DNA from: Actinomycetospora straminea
Lineage (GTDB): Bacteria; Actinomycetota; Actinomycetes; Mycobacteriales; Pseudonocardiaceae
DNA: 64,000 nt
NCBI RefSeq assembly: GCF_028737255.1
Contig: NZ_JAQZAN010000014.1
Location: forward strand, 62,001-126,000
Reading direction: 5' to 3'
The translations under genes and the position numbers were made by a program. Below the pieces are notes generated by a model. It was not told the origin of the DNA and searched no databases. It saw only the letters and a list, made by a program, of their open reading frames with translations. Positions 33,229 through 41,310 of the stretch are shown one piece after another; the stretch's first letter is position 1; the number at the start of each line of letters is the position of its first letter.

Positions 33229-34235
33229 GTCGCGGAGGTGGCGCGCGAGCGCAGCTCGGCGTGCAGCCCGTCGTACGGGCGCAGTCCGGGCACGAGCGCC
33301 TTGGACACCTTCGTCACCGCGCTGTAGTTCGTGTCGACGACGTTGGCCAGCGGCGCCAGCGACGTCTGGGTGAGCAGCTGGTAGGCGTCGAGCCGGTCGA
33401 GGCCGAGCAGCTCGCTCAGCCACGAGATCATCTCGACCTGGCTGATCCGCCACGCGTCCTCGAGCGGCCGCGACGACCCGACGACGAGGATCTCGTCGTC
33501 GTTCTCCAGCCGCGGCCACGCCGGCGCCGGTCCGGCCGTCGCCTTGATCAGGTCGACGATCAGCGTGACGTCCATGGCGCCCTCGACGGCGGTGCCGCAG
33601 GACTCGCCCTCGCCCTGGCGGTAGTGCCCGTCGCCGACCGAGAAGATCGCGCCGGGCTCGTTCACCGGGAGGTAGCAGGTTGCGCCCGCGCGCATCTCCG
33701 GGGTGTCCATGTTCCCGCCGAAGGCGTCGGGCGTCAGCGACGACCGGACCTCGCGGTTGGCCGGCGCCACGCCGACCGTGCCGAGCATCGGCGCGAGCGG
33801 GAGGTCGATCGCGAGGTCGCTGCGGCGCGCCGAGAACGTGACGGTGCGCCGCGCCCGGTCGAGCTCGTAGATCCAGGTGCGCTCCTCGAGCGGCTCGTGG
33901 AGCAGCGCCGTGCGGTCGGTGGCGGTGAGGCCGCCGAAGAACGGCACGAGCGTCGAGGCACCCCAGTCGCGGGCCGGGGTGAGGTCGACGAGGTGCAGCA
34001 CGAGCGTGTCGCCCGGCTCGGCGCCGCGGACCGCGAAGGGGCCGGTCTGCGGGTTGAGGAAGCGGGGGTCGAGCGAGGCGCTGGCGAGGTCGTCGACCGA
34101 CCGGATGCGCCCGCCGAAGGCGTCGTCGCACCACAGCCGCATCACCGAGCCGGGCTCGACCTCGCGGACCGGTGCGGCCCCGCCGAAGGTCCAGGCGTAC
34201 TGCGACGGCTCCGGCCGGAACTCGATCACGTCCAC
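33225..34235 (-). CDS. Acetamidase/formamidase family protein
   Basis: A 336-residue FmdA/AmdA-family amidase, which hydrolyses short amides to ammonia and carboxylate. The family features visible are the N-terminal PGSVMRLWCDDAFGG, the FAVRGAEPGDTLVLHLVDLTP loop (short form GAEPGDTLVLHL) and SVGDGHYRQGEGESCGTAVEG near residue 205 (short form GDGHYRQGEGE). GTG 34235 begins the conserved sequence. It precedes the SDR on the same strand across the repeat array. Confidence 0.85.
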   Translation of the reverse strand: MDVIEFRPEPSQYAWTFGGAAPVREVEPGSVMRLWCDDAFGGRIRSVDDLASASLDPRFLNPQTGPFAVRGAEPGDTLVLHLVDLTPARDWGASTLVPFFGGLTATDRTALLHEPLEERTWIYELDRARRTVTFSARRSDLAIDLPLAPMLGTVGVAPANREVRSSLTPDAFGGNMDTPEMRAGATCYLPVNEPGAIFSVGDGHYRQGEGESCGTAVEGAMDVTLIVDLIKATAGPAPAWPRLENDDEILVVGSSRPLEDAWRISQVEMISWLSELLGLDRLDAYQLLTQTSLAPLANVVDTNYSAVTKVSKALVPGLRPYDGLHAELRSRATSAT

Positions 34236-34245
34236 GGCCGGGAGC

Positions 34246-34761
34246 CTAGTAGCGGTCGGTGCCGGTGAGGGCGTGCTCGAGCTGGTCGGCGATCCGGGTC
34301 ACCAGCCGGAACGGCGCGTCGAACTCGGCGAACGACAGGTCCTCGAGCGGCGTGGCGTGGCGGAACACCGCGACCCCGCCCACCGCGGCCGCGCCGCCGA
34401 CCACGGCGTCCTCGGCGAGCTCCAGCAGGCGCCGGGCGTCGATCTCGTCGAGGCGCCCGATCGGCGACTCGATCTGCAGCCAGTCGTGCCCGTCGACCAC
34501 GCCCTTGTGGTGCACGTAGACGAGCTGCGTGCGGTCCTCGGACGTGGGGAGCCGGAACGTCAGGCTGTGCTTGTCCTGCGCCATCACCTCGTAGCGCACC
34601 CGGACCCACAGCACCAGGTCGTCCCAGGAGGCCACCGACCACTCACCGTCCTCACGCGGGCCCGACGGCCCGTTGTCGGGTCGGCCCGGGCGGCGCACCG
34701 GGCGGAGCGACCGCACCGTAGCAGCGCGTCGGGAGCGCTCCGGCTCGCCGCGCTCGCTCAT
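34246..34761 (-). CDS. Hypothetical protein coupled to a Ser/Thr kinase
   Basis: A 171-residue protein with a basic N-terminus (RRAATVRSLRPVRRPGRP) and a mixed alpha/beta domain from about residue 40 (WDDLVLWVRVRYEVMAQD ... YVHHKGVVDGHDWLQIESPIG). The domain looks like the YbjN/type III secretion chaperone-like fold, but I give that only as a guess. ATG 34761 overlaps the kinase stop as ATGA and has GGAGGGG upstream, so the two proteins are made together. It may be a kinase partner or substrate; the N-terminal RRAAT resembles a kinase-target context. Confidence 0.6.
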   Translation of the reverse strand: MSERGEPERSRRAATVRSLRPVRRPGRPDNGPSGPREDGEWSVASWDDLVLWVRVRYEVMAQDKHSLTFRLPTSEDRTQLVYVHHKGVVDGHDWLQIESPIGRLDEIDARRLLELAEDAVVGGAAAVGGVAVFRHATPLEDLSFAEFDAPFRLVTRIADQLEHALTGTDRY

Positions 34762-36545
34762 CGGACCCCTCCGCCGACCAGCCGGTCCCAGCCCGCCGCG
34801 CCGACCGCCGCGGTGGCCCCGCTGCGGTCGAGCAGGCGCAGCAGGGCGGCGCCGTCGCGGGGACGGTCGCCGACCTCCTGGGCCGTGGCGCGGCGCAGCA
34901 CCGGCACCAGACGGGGCGAGAGACGGTGCACCGCGGCGAACGCCTCGGGGCCCGGCCCGTCGAGGATCCGGCGCGCGATGTCGAGGATGTTGTCGCCGTC
35001 GAAGAGGTGGTCGCCGCGGGCGGCGAAGACCACGCAGCACGCCCATGCCCAGACGTCGGTGGCGGGCACCGCGCCGTTGCCCGTGACCTGCTCGGGCGCC
35101 ATGTATCCGGGCGTGCCGACCATGTTCCCGGCCGGCGTGTGGTGGGTCTGCCCGACGACGCGGGCGATGCCGAAGTCGACCACCTTGGGGCCGGCCGAGG
35201 TCAGCAGGACGTTGCCCGGCTTGAGGTCGCGGTGGGTGATGCCGTCGGCGTGCAGGGCGGCGAGCGCGCGGGCGAGCGCGATCGCGGTGCGCGTGAGCAT
35301 CTCGCCGTCGGTGACCGCGCCCGAGGCCGCCACGAACGCGTGCAGCGACGGGCCGTCGAGGCGCTCCATGACGATGTAGGGCATCGAGCCGTCGAAGCCG
35401 ACGCTGTAGACGCGCGCCGTGTAGTCGCCGGTGACCTTCTGCAGCGTCTGGCCCTCGCGCAGGAAGCGGGTGCGGGCGTCGACGTCGTCGAGCAGGTGGG
35501 GCGCCAGCACCTTGATCGCGACGCTGCCGTGCGTGCCGGCGCGGTGCCCGAGGTAGACCGTGCCCATGCCGCCGGAGCCGAGGCGGCCGGTCAGCGCGTA
35601 CTCGCCGACCGAGCGCGGGTCGTGCGGCGTCAGCGGCTGTTCGGGCGCCGCGAGGTCGACCAGGCGCGTCGACGGCCCGACCACCGGCGGGGGCGGCACC
35701 GGCACGCGCGGCGGCATCGAGCGCGGCGGGCCCGACGGGGCGGGCGCGGGCGACGGCGAGGGCAGCGCCGGGGCGTCCTCGCCGCGCGGGCGGCGAGCGC
35801 GCAGCAGGCGGCGCTCCTTGACCGCGGGCAGGCGCGCGGCCCGCAGCGCCTCCGGGACGACCGGCGCCTCGCGGCAGGCCGACGGACGCCCGATCCGCGT
35901 CACGATCTGGTGGCTGAGCAGGAAGAGCGCCGCGCCGAGCGCGACCCCCGGGACCGCGAGGGACCCGCCGGTGAGCACGAGCGCGAGGCCCAGGAGCAGG
36001 CCGAGCAGCAGCGTGGCCGTGCCCCGGCTGGTCGGCCACGGGCGCGTCACCGGCATCGCTCGGCGGCGCTCGACGTCCAGCCCGCCCACGTACAGCCCGG
36101 CCGTGGCGAGGCTCAGCAGCGCGAGCACGACGATCCCGGTGACCGTGATCGTCGGGCCGGCGCTCGTCGGGGCCGGCAGCCCGGCGTCCTCGAGGCGCGC
36201 GATGAGACCGCGGACCACGGTGCGGCGGCCGGCGGCGAGCTGGTCGGCGACGAGGGAGACCACGAGCGCGCCCACCACCGCCGTCGCGGCGGCGGTCAGG
36301 ACCGTCAGCCCGAGCGCGCGGGGCAGGGGCAGGTCGGCGGCGCGGTGCAGGTGGCGGCGGGCGCGGCGTCGCTCGGCGCCGGACAGGCGCGCGACGCGGT
36401 CGGTGACGACGCGGTCGACGAGCATCGCGGTGCGCCGCTGGCGGGCGGCCCGCCGGTGCAGCGGCGCCATCGCCAGGGCCGTCAGCACGCCGGCGACGAC
36501 CACGACGAGGACGGGCAGCCCCGGGCCCAGCTCCGCCAGCCCCAC
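34758..36545 (-). CDS. Ser/Thr protein kinase with N-terminal multi-span membrane region
   Basis: A PknB-type (Hanks) kinase domain occupies about residues 312-595: the glycine loop LGSGGMGTVYLGHR, the lysine in VAIKVLAPH, HRDLKPGN, DFGIARVV and GTPGYMAPEQ. Unusually, it follows four or five hydrophobic segments (residues 10-30, 75-100, 135-160, 175-225) and a Pro-rich linker, instead of preceding a single membrane helix as in PknA/PknB. GTG 36545 is supported by GAGGAGGG. Its stop overlaps the next gene as ATGA. An extracellular sensor domain is not present, so the membrane region itself may sense. Confidence 0.88.
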   Translation of the reverse strand: MGLAELGPGLPVLVVVVAGVLTALAMAPLHRRAARQRRTAMLVDRVVTDRVARLSGAERRRARRHLHRAADLPLPRALGLTVLTAAATAVVGALVVSLVADQLAAGRRTVVRGLIARLEDAGLPAPTSAGPTITVTGIVVLALLSLATAGLYVGGLDVERRRAMPVTRPWPTSRGTATLLLGLLLGLALVLTGGSLAVPGVALGAALFLLSHQIVTRIGRPSACREAPVVPEALRAARLPAVKERRLLRARRPRGEDAPALPSPSPAPAPSGPPRSMPPRVPVPPPPVVGPSTRLVDLAAPEQPLTPHDPRSVGEYALTGRLGSGGMGTVYLGHRAGTHGSVAIKVLAPHLLDDVDARTRFLREGQTLQKVTGDYTARVYSVGFDGSMPYIVMERLDGPSLHAFVAASGAVTDGEMLTRTAIALARALAALHADGITHRDLKPGNVLLTSAGPKVVDFGIARVVGQTHHTPAGNMVGTPGYMAPEQVTGNGAVPATDVWAWACCVVFAARGDHLFDGDNILDIARRILDGPGPEAFAAVHRLSPRLVPVLRRATAQEVGDRPRDGAALLRLLDRSGATAAVGAAGWDRLVGGGVR

Positions 36546-36618
36546 CTGTCGCCCTCCTCGTCCCGTCGGCGCCGTCGCGTTCCGGCGCCCCTCCTGGTGA
36601 CCGTACCGGGGTGCCCCG

Positions 36619-37269
36619 TCAGTCCCGGGTGCGTCGTCCCGGCGCGCCTTCACCCTCACGCGTCACGGTGGTTCTCCTTCGTCCCGGGCGCCACCGTGGC
36701 TTCCGCGGGTGCCGCAGCACGACGTCGCCGAGGCTGTGCCGCCCGCGCACGACGACGTGCGGGACGCCCTGCTCGCGCTTGTGGTGGATGTCGTCGCGGA
36801 CCTTCCCGGCCGAGATCCGCAGGTCGTCGACGTCCGCGGTCGCGTGGTCGGGCAGCACGAGCAGCGGCGAGCACATGCCCGTCGCGAGCTCGACCGCGAC
36901 CACGGGCGTGGTGAACTCGGCGCCCGTGAAGTCCAGCGTCACGCCCCCGACCCAGCTGTGGACCCGCACGAGCGGCGGCACCCGCCAGTAGCCGCGACGG
37001 GAGATCGCGCCGCCGACGCCGGCGCGCAGGTCCAGGACGTCGACCGAGCGGGAGGCGCGCAGCTCCGCGCCGGGCAGGTCGTCGAGCAGGCCCTCGAGGT
37101 CGCCCCGCACGCGCGCGGCGAGGGCGGCGGCGGCCCGGTCGCTGTACTCGCCCGGCGTGATCTGCCCGGCCACCATCGCCCGCGCGAGGAACTGCTGCAC
37201 CTGCTCGCGCTCCACGTCCGAGACGCGCAGCGCGGCCGGATCCCCCGGCTCCGGGTTCGCGGACGTCAC
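36619..37269 (-). CDS. DUF1707 (SHOCT-like) protein
   Basis: A 216-residue protein. Residues 10-60 are the DUF1707 domain (LRVSDVEREQVQQFLARAMVAGQI then YSDRAAAALAAR, short forms RVSDVERE and GEYSDRAAAA), a small helical domain common in actinobacteria. A beta-rich central domain follows (VHSWVGGVTLDFTGAEF, VVLPDHATADVDDLRIS), and the C-terminus is strongly basic. There is no membrane helix. GTG 37269 has a near-perfect -10 (TATCAT) six bases upstream, so it is probably leaderless. It is divergent from the DUF3048 lipoprotein. Confidence 0.82.
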   Translation of the reverse strand: MTSANPEPGDPAALRVSDVEREQVQQFLARAMVAGQITPGEYSDRAAAALAARVRGDLEGLLDDLPGAELRASRSVDVLDLRAGVGGAISRRGYWRVPPLVRVHSWVGGVTLDFTGAEFTTPVVAVELATGMCSPLLVLPDHATADVDDLRISAGKVRDDIHHKREQGVPHVVVRGRHSLGDVVLRHPRKPRWRPGRRRTTVTREGEGAPGRRTRD

Positions 37270-37275
37270 AGCGTG

Positions 37276-37281
37276 ATGATA
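37276..37281 (-). promoter_or_regulatory. -10 element of the leaderless DUF1707 gene
   Basis: TATCAT on the minus strand ends six bases before GTG 37269. It is a near-consensus -10 in otherwise GC-rich sequence and places the transcription start at the start codon. Confidence 0.6.
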
Positions 37282-37333
37282 GGGCGCCGCCGGGCCGGAT
37301 CCCCGGGGTCGCGAGCGGGTAGGGGGTGGGCGG

Positions 37334-38284
37334 GTGCCGCGGGGCCGGCGGGTGGTGGTCCGGGTCGTGCTCGTCGTGGTCGTGCTCGCCGGGCTGGTCG
37401 CGGGGTGCGCGGGCGCCGGGGGACGGCCGTCCCCGCTGACCGGCGTGTCCGCGCCCGCGGGCGCGCCGGTGCTGGCGGTGAAGGTCGACAACTCGCCGGC
37501 CGGGCGGCCCTGGACCGGCGTCGAGGACGCGGACGTCGTCTACGTCGAGCCGGTCGAGGGCGGCACCACGCGCCTGCTCGCGGTCTTCTCGTCGCGGATG
37601 CCGGCGTCGGTGGGACCGGTGCGCAGCGCGCGGGAGTCCGACGTGACCGTGCTCGCCGCCTACGGACGCCCGGCGCTCGCCTTCTCCGGGTCGGCGCCCG
37701 AGCTCGCCGGCACGCTCGCCGGCGCCTCGCTCCTGCCGCTGACCCCCGCCACGGCGGGCGACGCCTTCCGCCGCGACGCCGGGCGGCGTGCGCCGGTCAA
37801 CCTCTACGCCGACCCGGCCGCCCTGCTCTCCGCCGCCGGCGACGCCTCGCCCCCGCGCGACATCGGCTTCCGCTTCGGCGCGCTGCCCTCCGGCGGCGAG
37901 GTGGTGCGGCAGCGCGAGGTCACCTTCGGCTCCGCCGTGCTCGGCCTGACGTGGGACGCGGTCCGCGGGCGCTGGCTCGTCGAGCCCGGTGGCGGTGACC
38001 CCGCCGTCCCCGCGACCGGCGGCGAGCCGATCGGCGCGGCCACCGTCCTCGTCCAGCGGGTGACGACGCGCCCGTCGGCGATCCGCGACGCGGCGGGCGC
38101 CGTCTCCCCCTACGCGGTGACCACCGGCGAGGGCGACGCCGAGGTGCTGCGCGACGGCCGCGTGTTCCCCGCCCGCTGGTCCCGGCCCGCGCCCACCGAC
38201 CCCACCGTCGTCGTCGGCCCCGACCGCCAGCCGGTCGCGTTCGCCCCGGGACCGGTCTGGGTCCTGCTCGTGCCGAGCGGTTGA
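37334..38284 (+). CDS. DUF3048-family lipoprotein
   Basis: A 316-residue exported protein with a lipoprotein signal: RVVLVVVVLAGLVAGC, with the lipobox cysteine near residue 25. The mature part is DUF3048 (LAVKVDNSPAGRPWTGVEDADVVYVEPVEGGTTR, short form KVDNSPAGRPWTGV; MPASVGPVRSARESDV). This family, like YerB of Bacillus, is linked to the cell envelope but has no settled function. GTG 37334 is chosen; AGGGGG lies upstream. CsbD follows 30 bases downstream. Confidence 0.85.
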   Translation: MPRGRRVVVRVVLVVVVLAGLVAGCAGAGGRPSPLTGVSAPAGAPVLAVKVDNSPAGRPWTGVEDADVVYVEPVEGGTTRLLAVFSSRMPASVGPVRSARESDVTVLAAYGRPALAFSGSAPELAGTLAGASLLPLTPATAGDAFRRDAGRRAPVNLYADPAALLSAAGDASPPRDIGFRFGALPSGGEVVRQREVTFGSAVLGLTWDAVRGRWLVEPGGGDPAVPATGGEPIGAATVLVQRVTTRPSAIRDAAGAVSPYAVTTGEGDAEVLRDGRVFPARWSRPAPTDPTVVVGPDRQPVAFAPGPVWVLLVPSG

Positions 38285-38314
38285 CGGCGGGGGCGGATCG
38301 GGTACACCCGCGGC

Positions 38315-38488
38315 ATGGCTGCCGACGACAAGATCGACAACAAGTCCGACAAGCTCAAGGGCAAGGTCAAGGAGGCTGCCGGCACCGCCCAGGGCGACGA
38401 GGAGCTGCGCCACGAGGGCAAGGCCGACCAGACCAAGGGCGACATCAAGCAGGCCGGCGAGAAGATCAAGGACGCCTTCAAGAAGTAG
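38315..38488 (+). CDS. CsbD-like stress-response protein
   Basis: A 57-residue very hydrophilic Lys/Asp/Glu-rich protein: MAADDKIDNKSDKLKGKVKE, then AAGTAQGDEELRHEGKADQT, then KGDIKQAGEKIKDAFKK. The KLKGKVKEAAG motif and the repeated helical pattern are the CsbD family signature; these proteins are general-stress induced. ATG 38315 has TACACC at 38303-38308 six bases upstream, suggesting a leaderless transcript. A perfect hairpin follows its stop. Confidence 0.88.
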   Translation: MAADDKIDNKSDKLKGKVKEAAGTAQGDEELRHEGKADQTKGDIKQAGEKIKDAFKK

Positions 38489-38503
38489 CGTCCGCGTCGC
38501 GCT

Positions 38504-38537
38504 GACGGCCCCGGGGACCGCGGTCCCCGGGGCCGTC
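38504..38537 (+). terminator. Perfect 17-bp palindromic hairpin after csbD
   Basis: GACGGCCCCGGGGACCG is followed at once by its exact complement CGGTCCCCGGGGCCGTC. It is 15 bases after the CsbD stop and before the convergent small gene. The loop must use central bases. It can act in both directions. Confidence 0.75.
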
Positions 38538-38555
38538 GTGCGTCAGGAGCCGCGT

Positions 38556-38801
38556 TCAGTAGCCGCGCGACTCGCGGCGGCCGGCGAAGGCGTAGACCGG
38601 CGTCCCGTCGTCGTCCCGCTGCGCGAGGCGGTGCACCGCGAAGACGTTGATGCCGGGGATCGAGCCCCCGAAGATGTCGCTGACCTTCTGGCGCGGGCCC
38701 TCCTCGACGAGCACCAGGAACTCCTCGGGCAGCGAGGCGCCCTCGGCGATCGTCAGGTCGTGGTCGCCCCGGCAGGGACCGTCGGCGAGTCGGATGCGCA
38801 C
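38556..38801 (-). CDS. Hypothetical 81-residue protein
   Basis: Not recognised. The sequence runs RIRLADGPCRGDHDLTIAEG, then LPEEFLVLVEEGPRQKVSDI, then VYAFAGRRESRGY. It is a compact, mixed-charge protein without membrane segments. GTG 38801 is chosen because GGGAGGG lies a few bases upstream; the frame is open to 39014 but the added residues look like shadow sequence. It converges on the CsbD terminator. Confidence 0.55.
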   Translation of the reverse strand: MRIRLADGPCRGDHDLTIAEGASLPEEFLVLVEEGPRQKVSDIFGGSIPGINVFAVHRLAQRDDDGTPVYAFAGRRESRGY

Positions 38802-38884
38802 CGACCCTCCCCTCGTCGTGATCGGCTGACCCGCGACATGGTGGCACGCCGCTCCCGACGGGACCGGATCGTCCGGGCCCGCCC

Positions 38885-38910
38885 TTTGCAGCTGTACTTG
38901 CACATGCAAG
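38885..38910. promoter_or_regulatory. Candidate operator: TTTGCA half-site plus CTTGCA-N2-TGCAAG dyad
   Basis: CTTGCA-CA-TGCAAG at 38897-38910 is a 14-bp inverted repeat, and a third half-site TTTGCA lies at 38885-38890, one helical turn upstream. It is in the divergent gap between two small hypothetical genes. AT content is high for this genome. The regulator is unknown. Confidence 0.4.
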
Positions 38911-39097
38911 GATGATCGCCGCCGGTCATGCCCCCCGTGATCGGCACGGACCCGGTCGGTGTCCCCCCGCCGGCCGGGTCCCCCCTCCACCCCGTCGGGC
39001 GAGCCCGGTGTCACGCCCGCCGCGGGCCGTCCGGGGATTGGGGCGGCGCCGCAGCGGACACCCTCTTCGGGATCCCGAGCGACGATGAGAGCGACGC

Positions 39098-39436
39098 GTG
39101 CACAAGGACGAGGCGGCGGCCAGGCTCGCGCGACAGGCGTCGGATGCGCTCGCCGAGATGCTGGAGCACACGCGCGCCCACCCCGCCGACGCCGACCGCT
39201 TCGACTGGTCCAGCGACGCCCTCGACGAGCTCGCCCGCGCCGTCCTGACCATCGGCGAGATCGCCGACCGCGTCACCGCCCGCTCGCTCGTCGACCGCGA
39301 CGATCCCGACGGTGTCGTCGACGCCGCCCGCGAGCTCGCCACGGTCATCGTCCGGCGCCGCAACTCCCTGCTCGCCGAGAACGCCGCCGCCCGCCTGCGC
39401 CGCTCGCGCATGGTGCCGGTGCGCCGGGCGGGCTGA
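39098..39436 (+). CDS. Hypothetical 112-residue helical protein
   Basis: Not recognised. The protein is Ala/Arg/Asp-rich and predicted mostly helical (HKDEAAARLARQASDALAEM ... IVRRRNSLLAENAAARLRRS). No membrane segment is seen. GTG 39098 follows GAGAGCGAC, a weak ribosome site. It is about 300 bases from the divergent gene, across a gap that holds the CTTGCA dyad and nothing else I can name. Confidence 0.55.
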   Translation: MHKDEAAARLARQASDALAEMLEHTRAHPADADRFDWSSDALDELARAVLTIGEIADRVTARSLVDRDDPDGVVDAARELATVIVRRRNSLLAENAAARLRRSRMVPVRRAG

Positions 39437-39438
39437 CC

Positions 39439-39786
39439 TCACCCTGCGGCGCCGCCCCCGAACCCGATCTCGTTGCCGTCGGGGTCGCGGAACACGACCT
39501 TGCGCACGCCGCCCGGGTAGTCCTCCTGCCGGTCCGGCGCCAGGCCCCGCTCGGCGGCGCCGGCGACGGTGGCGTCGAGGTCCTCGGGGAAGATCGTCAC
39601 CTCGCCGTGCCCGGCGTGGTCCCCGTGCTGCTTGAGGTAGAGCCAGCGGTGCTCGCCGAGCTCCCACACCGCCTCGGTGTCCGACGGGAGGAACGACGGC
39701 TCGCGGCCGAGCAGGCGCTCGTACCAGGACCGCGAGGACCCGTAGTCGCGGGCGAAGAGGCCCGCGAAGAGGTCGGGGCCGGTCAC
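39439..39786 (-). CDS. VOC (glyoxalase/bleomycin-resistance) superfamily protein
   Basis: A 115-residue single VOC module pair: the N-terminal FAGLFARDYGSSRSWYERLLGREP, the EHRWLYLKQH strand and the C-terminal GGVRKVVFRDPDGNEIGFGG metal-ligand strand. No substrate can be assigned. It converges with the 112-residue gene (two bases between stops) and lies downstream of the MerR gene on the same strand. Confidence 0.85.
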   Translation of the reverse strand: MTGPDLFAGLFARDYGSSRSWYERLLGREPSFLPSDTEAVWELGEHRWLYLKQHGDHAGHGEVTIFPEDLDATVAGAAERGLAPDRQEDYPGGVRKVVFRDPDGNEIGFGGGAAG

Positions 39787-39921
39787 GGCGCGCTCCCGGG
39801 GCCGGCGTCGCGGTCGAGGACGAGGTCCGCCATCGGTTGCTCCGTCCTACTCATCGGTCCTGTTCCAGGATCGCAAGGCGGCGGCGCCGTGTCCAGGGAG
39901 CGAGGCCGGGTCGGCGGCGGA

Positions 39922-40716
39922 TCAGGTGACGCGGAAGACCGGCCAGCCGATCTCGGTGCGCCACGCCGCGGGGTCGCTGGCCTCGCGCGGGCCGACGAGG
40001 TAGCGCTCCCGCACCGGCCCGGCCACCGCCATCGCGTTCTCCACCACCCACGTCCCGAGCTCGCCGTAGGTGACCTCGGCGCCGTCGTGCTCGCCGACGT
40101 GCGTGGCGACGGCCAGTTCGGCGGCCGGCAGGGTCACCGGGTGCACCCGGCCGGTGCGCGGTGGCGCGGCGGTCGGCAGGTAGACGAGCGCGTGACCACG
40201 CTCCTGCTCGAACAGGGCGTTGTCGTAGCTGCCGCCCGCGGGCCCGGTCACGGCGTCGCCGACGGCCGCCTCCAGCTCGGCCATCGCGCCGGTGAACCAG
40301 GTCGGCATGTCACCGTGCCCGATCACGGCCTCGACCGCCGCGACCGTGCGGGCGGGCTCCGCCCGCAGCTCGACGTCGATCGGCGCGGGGTCGGGCCGGA
40401 GCAGGCGGCGCAGCGAGACGACCGCGGTCCGGGTGCGGTCGAGCTCGTCCTCGAGGCGTTGCAGGTGATCGGCGACCAGGGTCGCCCGGACCTCGGGGTC
40501 GGAGGTGCGCACGATCCGCTGCACGTCGTTCAGGGGGACGTCGAGCTCGCGGAGCCGGTGGATGACCTGCGCGGTCGGGATCTGGTCGACGCGGTAGTAG
40601 CGGTACCCGGTGCTCTGGTCCACCACGGCGGGCTCCAGCAGGGCCGCATCGTGGTACCGGCGCAGGGTGCGGACACTGAGCTGGGTCAGCCGCGAGAACT
40701 CCCCGATGGTCAACAC
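39922..40716 (-). CDS. MerR-family regulator with GyrI-like effector domain
   Basis: The N-terminal MerR winged helix is clear (LTIGEFSRLTQLSVRTLRRYHDAALLEP, short form SVRTLRRYHDAALL). A coiled linker and then a C-terminal GyrI/BmrR-type ligand domain of about 150 residues follow, so it likely senses a small hydrophobic compound. GTG 40716 is leaderless-looking: GAGGAT lies five bases before it on the minus strand. A dyad lies in the spacer of that promoter, as expected for MerR control. The divergent SnoaL-like gene is the obvious second target. Confidence 0.85.
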   Translation of the reverse strand: MLTIGEFSRLTQLSVRTLRRYHDAALLEPAVVDQSTGYRYYRVDQIPTAQVIHRLRELDVPLNDVQRIVRTSDPEVRATLVADHLQRLEDELDRTRTAVVSLRRLLRPDPAPIDVELRAEPARTVAAVEAVIGHGDMPTWFTGAMAELEAAVGDAVTGPAGGSYDNALFEQERGHALVYLPTAAPPRTGRVHPVTLPAAELAVATHVGEHDGAEVTYGELGTWVVENAMAVAGPVRERYLVGPREASDPAAWRTEIGWPVFRVT

Positions 40717-40721
40717 GTCAG

Positions 40722-40753
40722 CATCCTCGACCCTCTCCCCGGGGGAGGGTCCA
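40722..40753 (-). promoter_or_regulatory. MerR-type promoter with operator dyad in the spacer
   Basis: On the minus strand TGGACC (40748-40753) and GAGGAT (40722-40727) could serve as -35 and -10 with a long 20-bp spacer. The spacer is filled by the dyad ACCCTCTCCCC / GGGGGAGGGT (40730-40750). Overlong spacers with a central dyad are characteristic of MerR-regulated promoters. A TTGACC at 40758-40763 may be the -35 of the divergent gene. Confidence 0.5.
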
Positions 40754-40794
40754 CGACTTGACCCTCCCGCGTCGCGAGCCCGCACGGTGGACGC

Positions 40795-41157
40795 ATGACA
40801 CAGCACACCGACCTCCCGTCCGACACCCTCCCGGCCACCGTGCGCGACTTCCTCGCCGCCCACGTCGTCCGCGACGCCGACACCGCCTCGTCGTTCCTCA
40901 CCGAGGACGCGGTGGTCGTCGACCAGGGCGAGACCGTCCGCGGCCGGGAGCAGGCCCACGCCTTCCTGCGCGACGCCGGGTCCGAGTTCGAGTACACGAC
41001 CGAGCAGATCGGCGCCCGCCGCATCGACGACGCCCACGCGGTGGCCACCCTGCGGCTCGAGGGCACCTTCCCGGGCGGCGTCGCCGAGCTCGACTACCGG
41101 TTCACGTTGCGGGACGACTTCATCGCCGAGCTCGTCATCGCCAACCACGAGGACTGA
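40795..41157 (+). CDS. SnoaL/NTF2-like protein
   Basis: A 120-residue cone-shaped NTF2/SnoaL-fold protein (VRDFLAAHVVRDADTASSFL, EDAVVVDQGETVRGREQAHAF, then FTLRDDFIAELVIANHED). The pattern of a short helical start and a curved sheet is typical of polyketide-cyclase-like small proteins and stress-linked ketosteroid-isomerase relatives. Function is open. It is divergent from the MerR gene with a shared regulatory gap of 78 bases. Confidence 0.8.
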   Translation: MTQHTDLPSDTLPATVRDFLAAHVVRDADTASSFLTEDAVVVDQGETVRGREQAHAFLRDAGSEFEYTTEQIGARRIDDAHAVATLRLEGTFPGGVAELDYRFTLRDDFIAELVIANHED

Positions 41158-41270
41158 TCGTCGGGGCGAACGCGTCGCGATCGCCTCGACGATCGGCGGG
41201 CGCCGGATGCCGATCCCGCGCGTCCCGGGTGCACGCGGTGCACGCCGGGCGGAGGTGCAGGTCGCTCGGA

Positions 41271-41310
41271 GACCGGAACGCCGGGCCTCGCTCGTCCCGG
41301 CGTTCCGGTC
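41271..41310. terminator. Bidirectional 15-bp hairpin
   Basis: GACCGGAACGCCGGG pairs perfectly with CCCGGCGTTCCGGTC across a 10-base loop. It lies between the convergent SnoaL-like and serine hydrolase genes and its right arm reaches the latter's stop codon. Confidence 0.8.
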
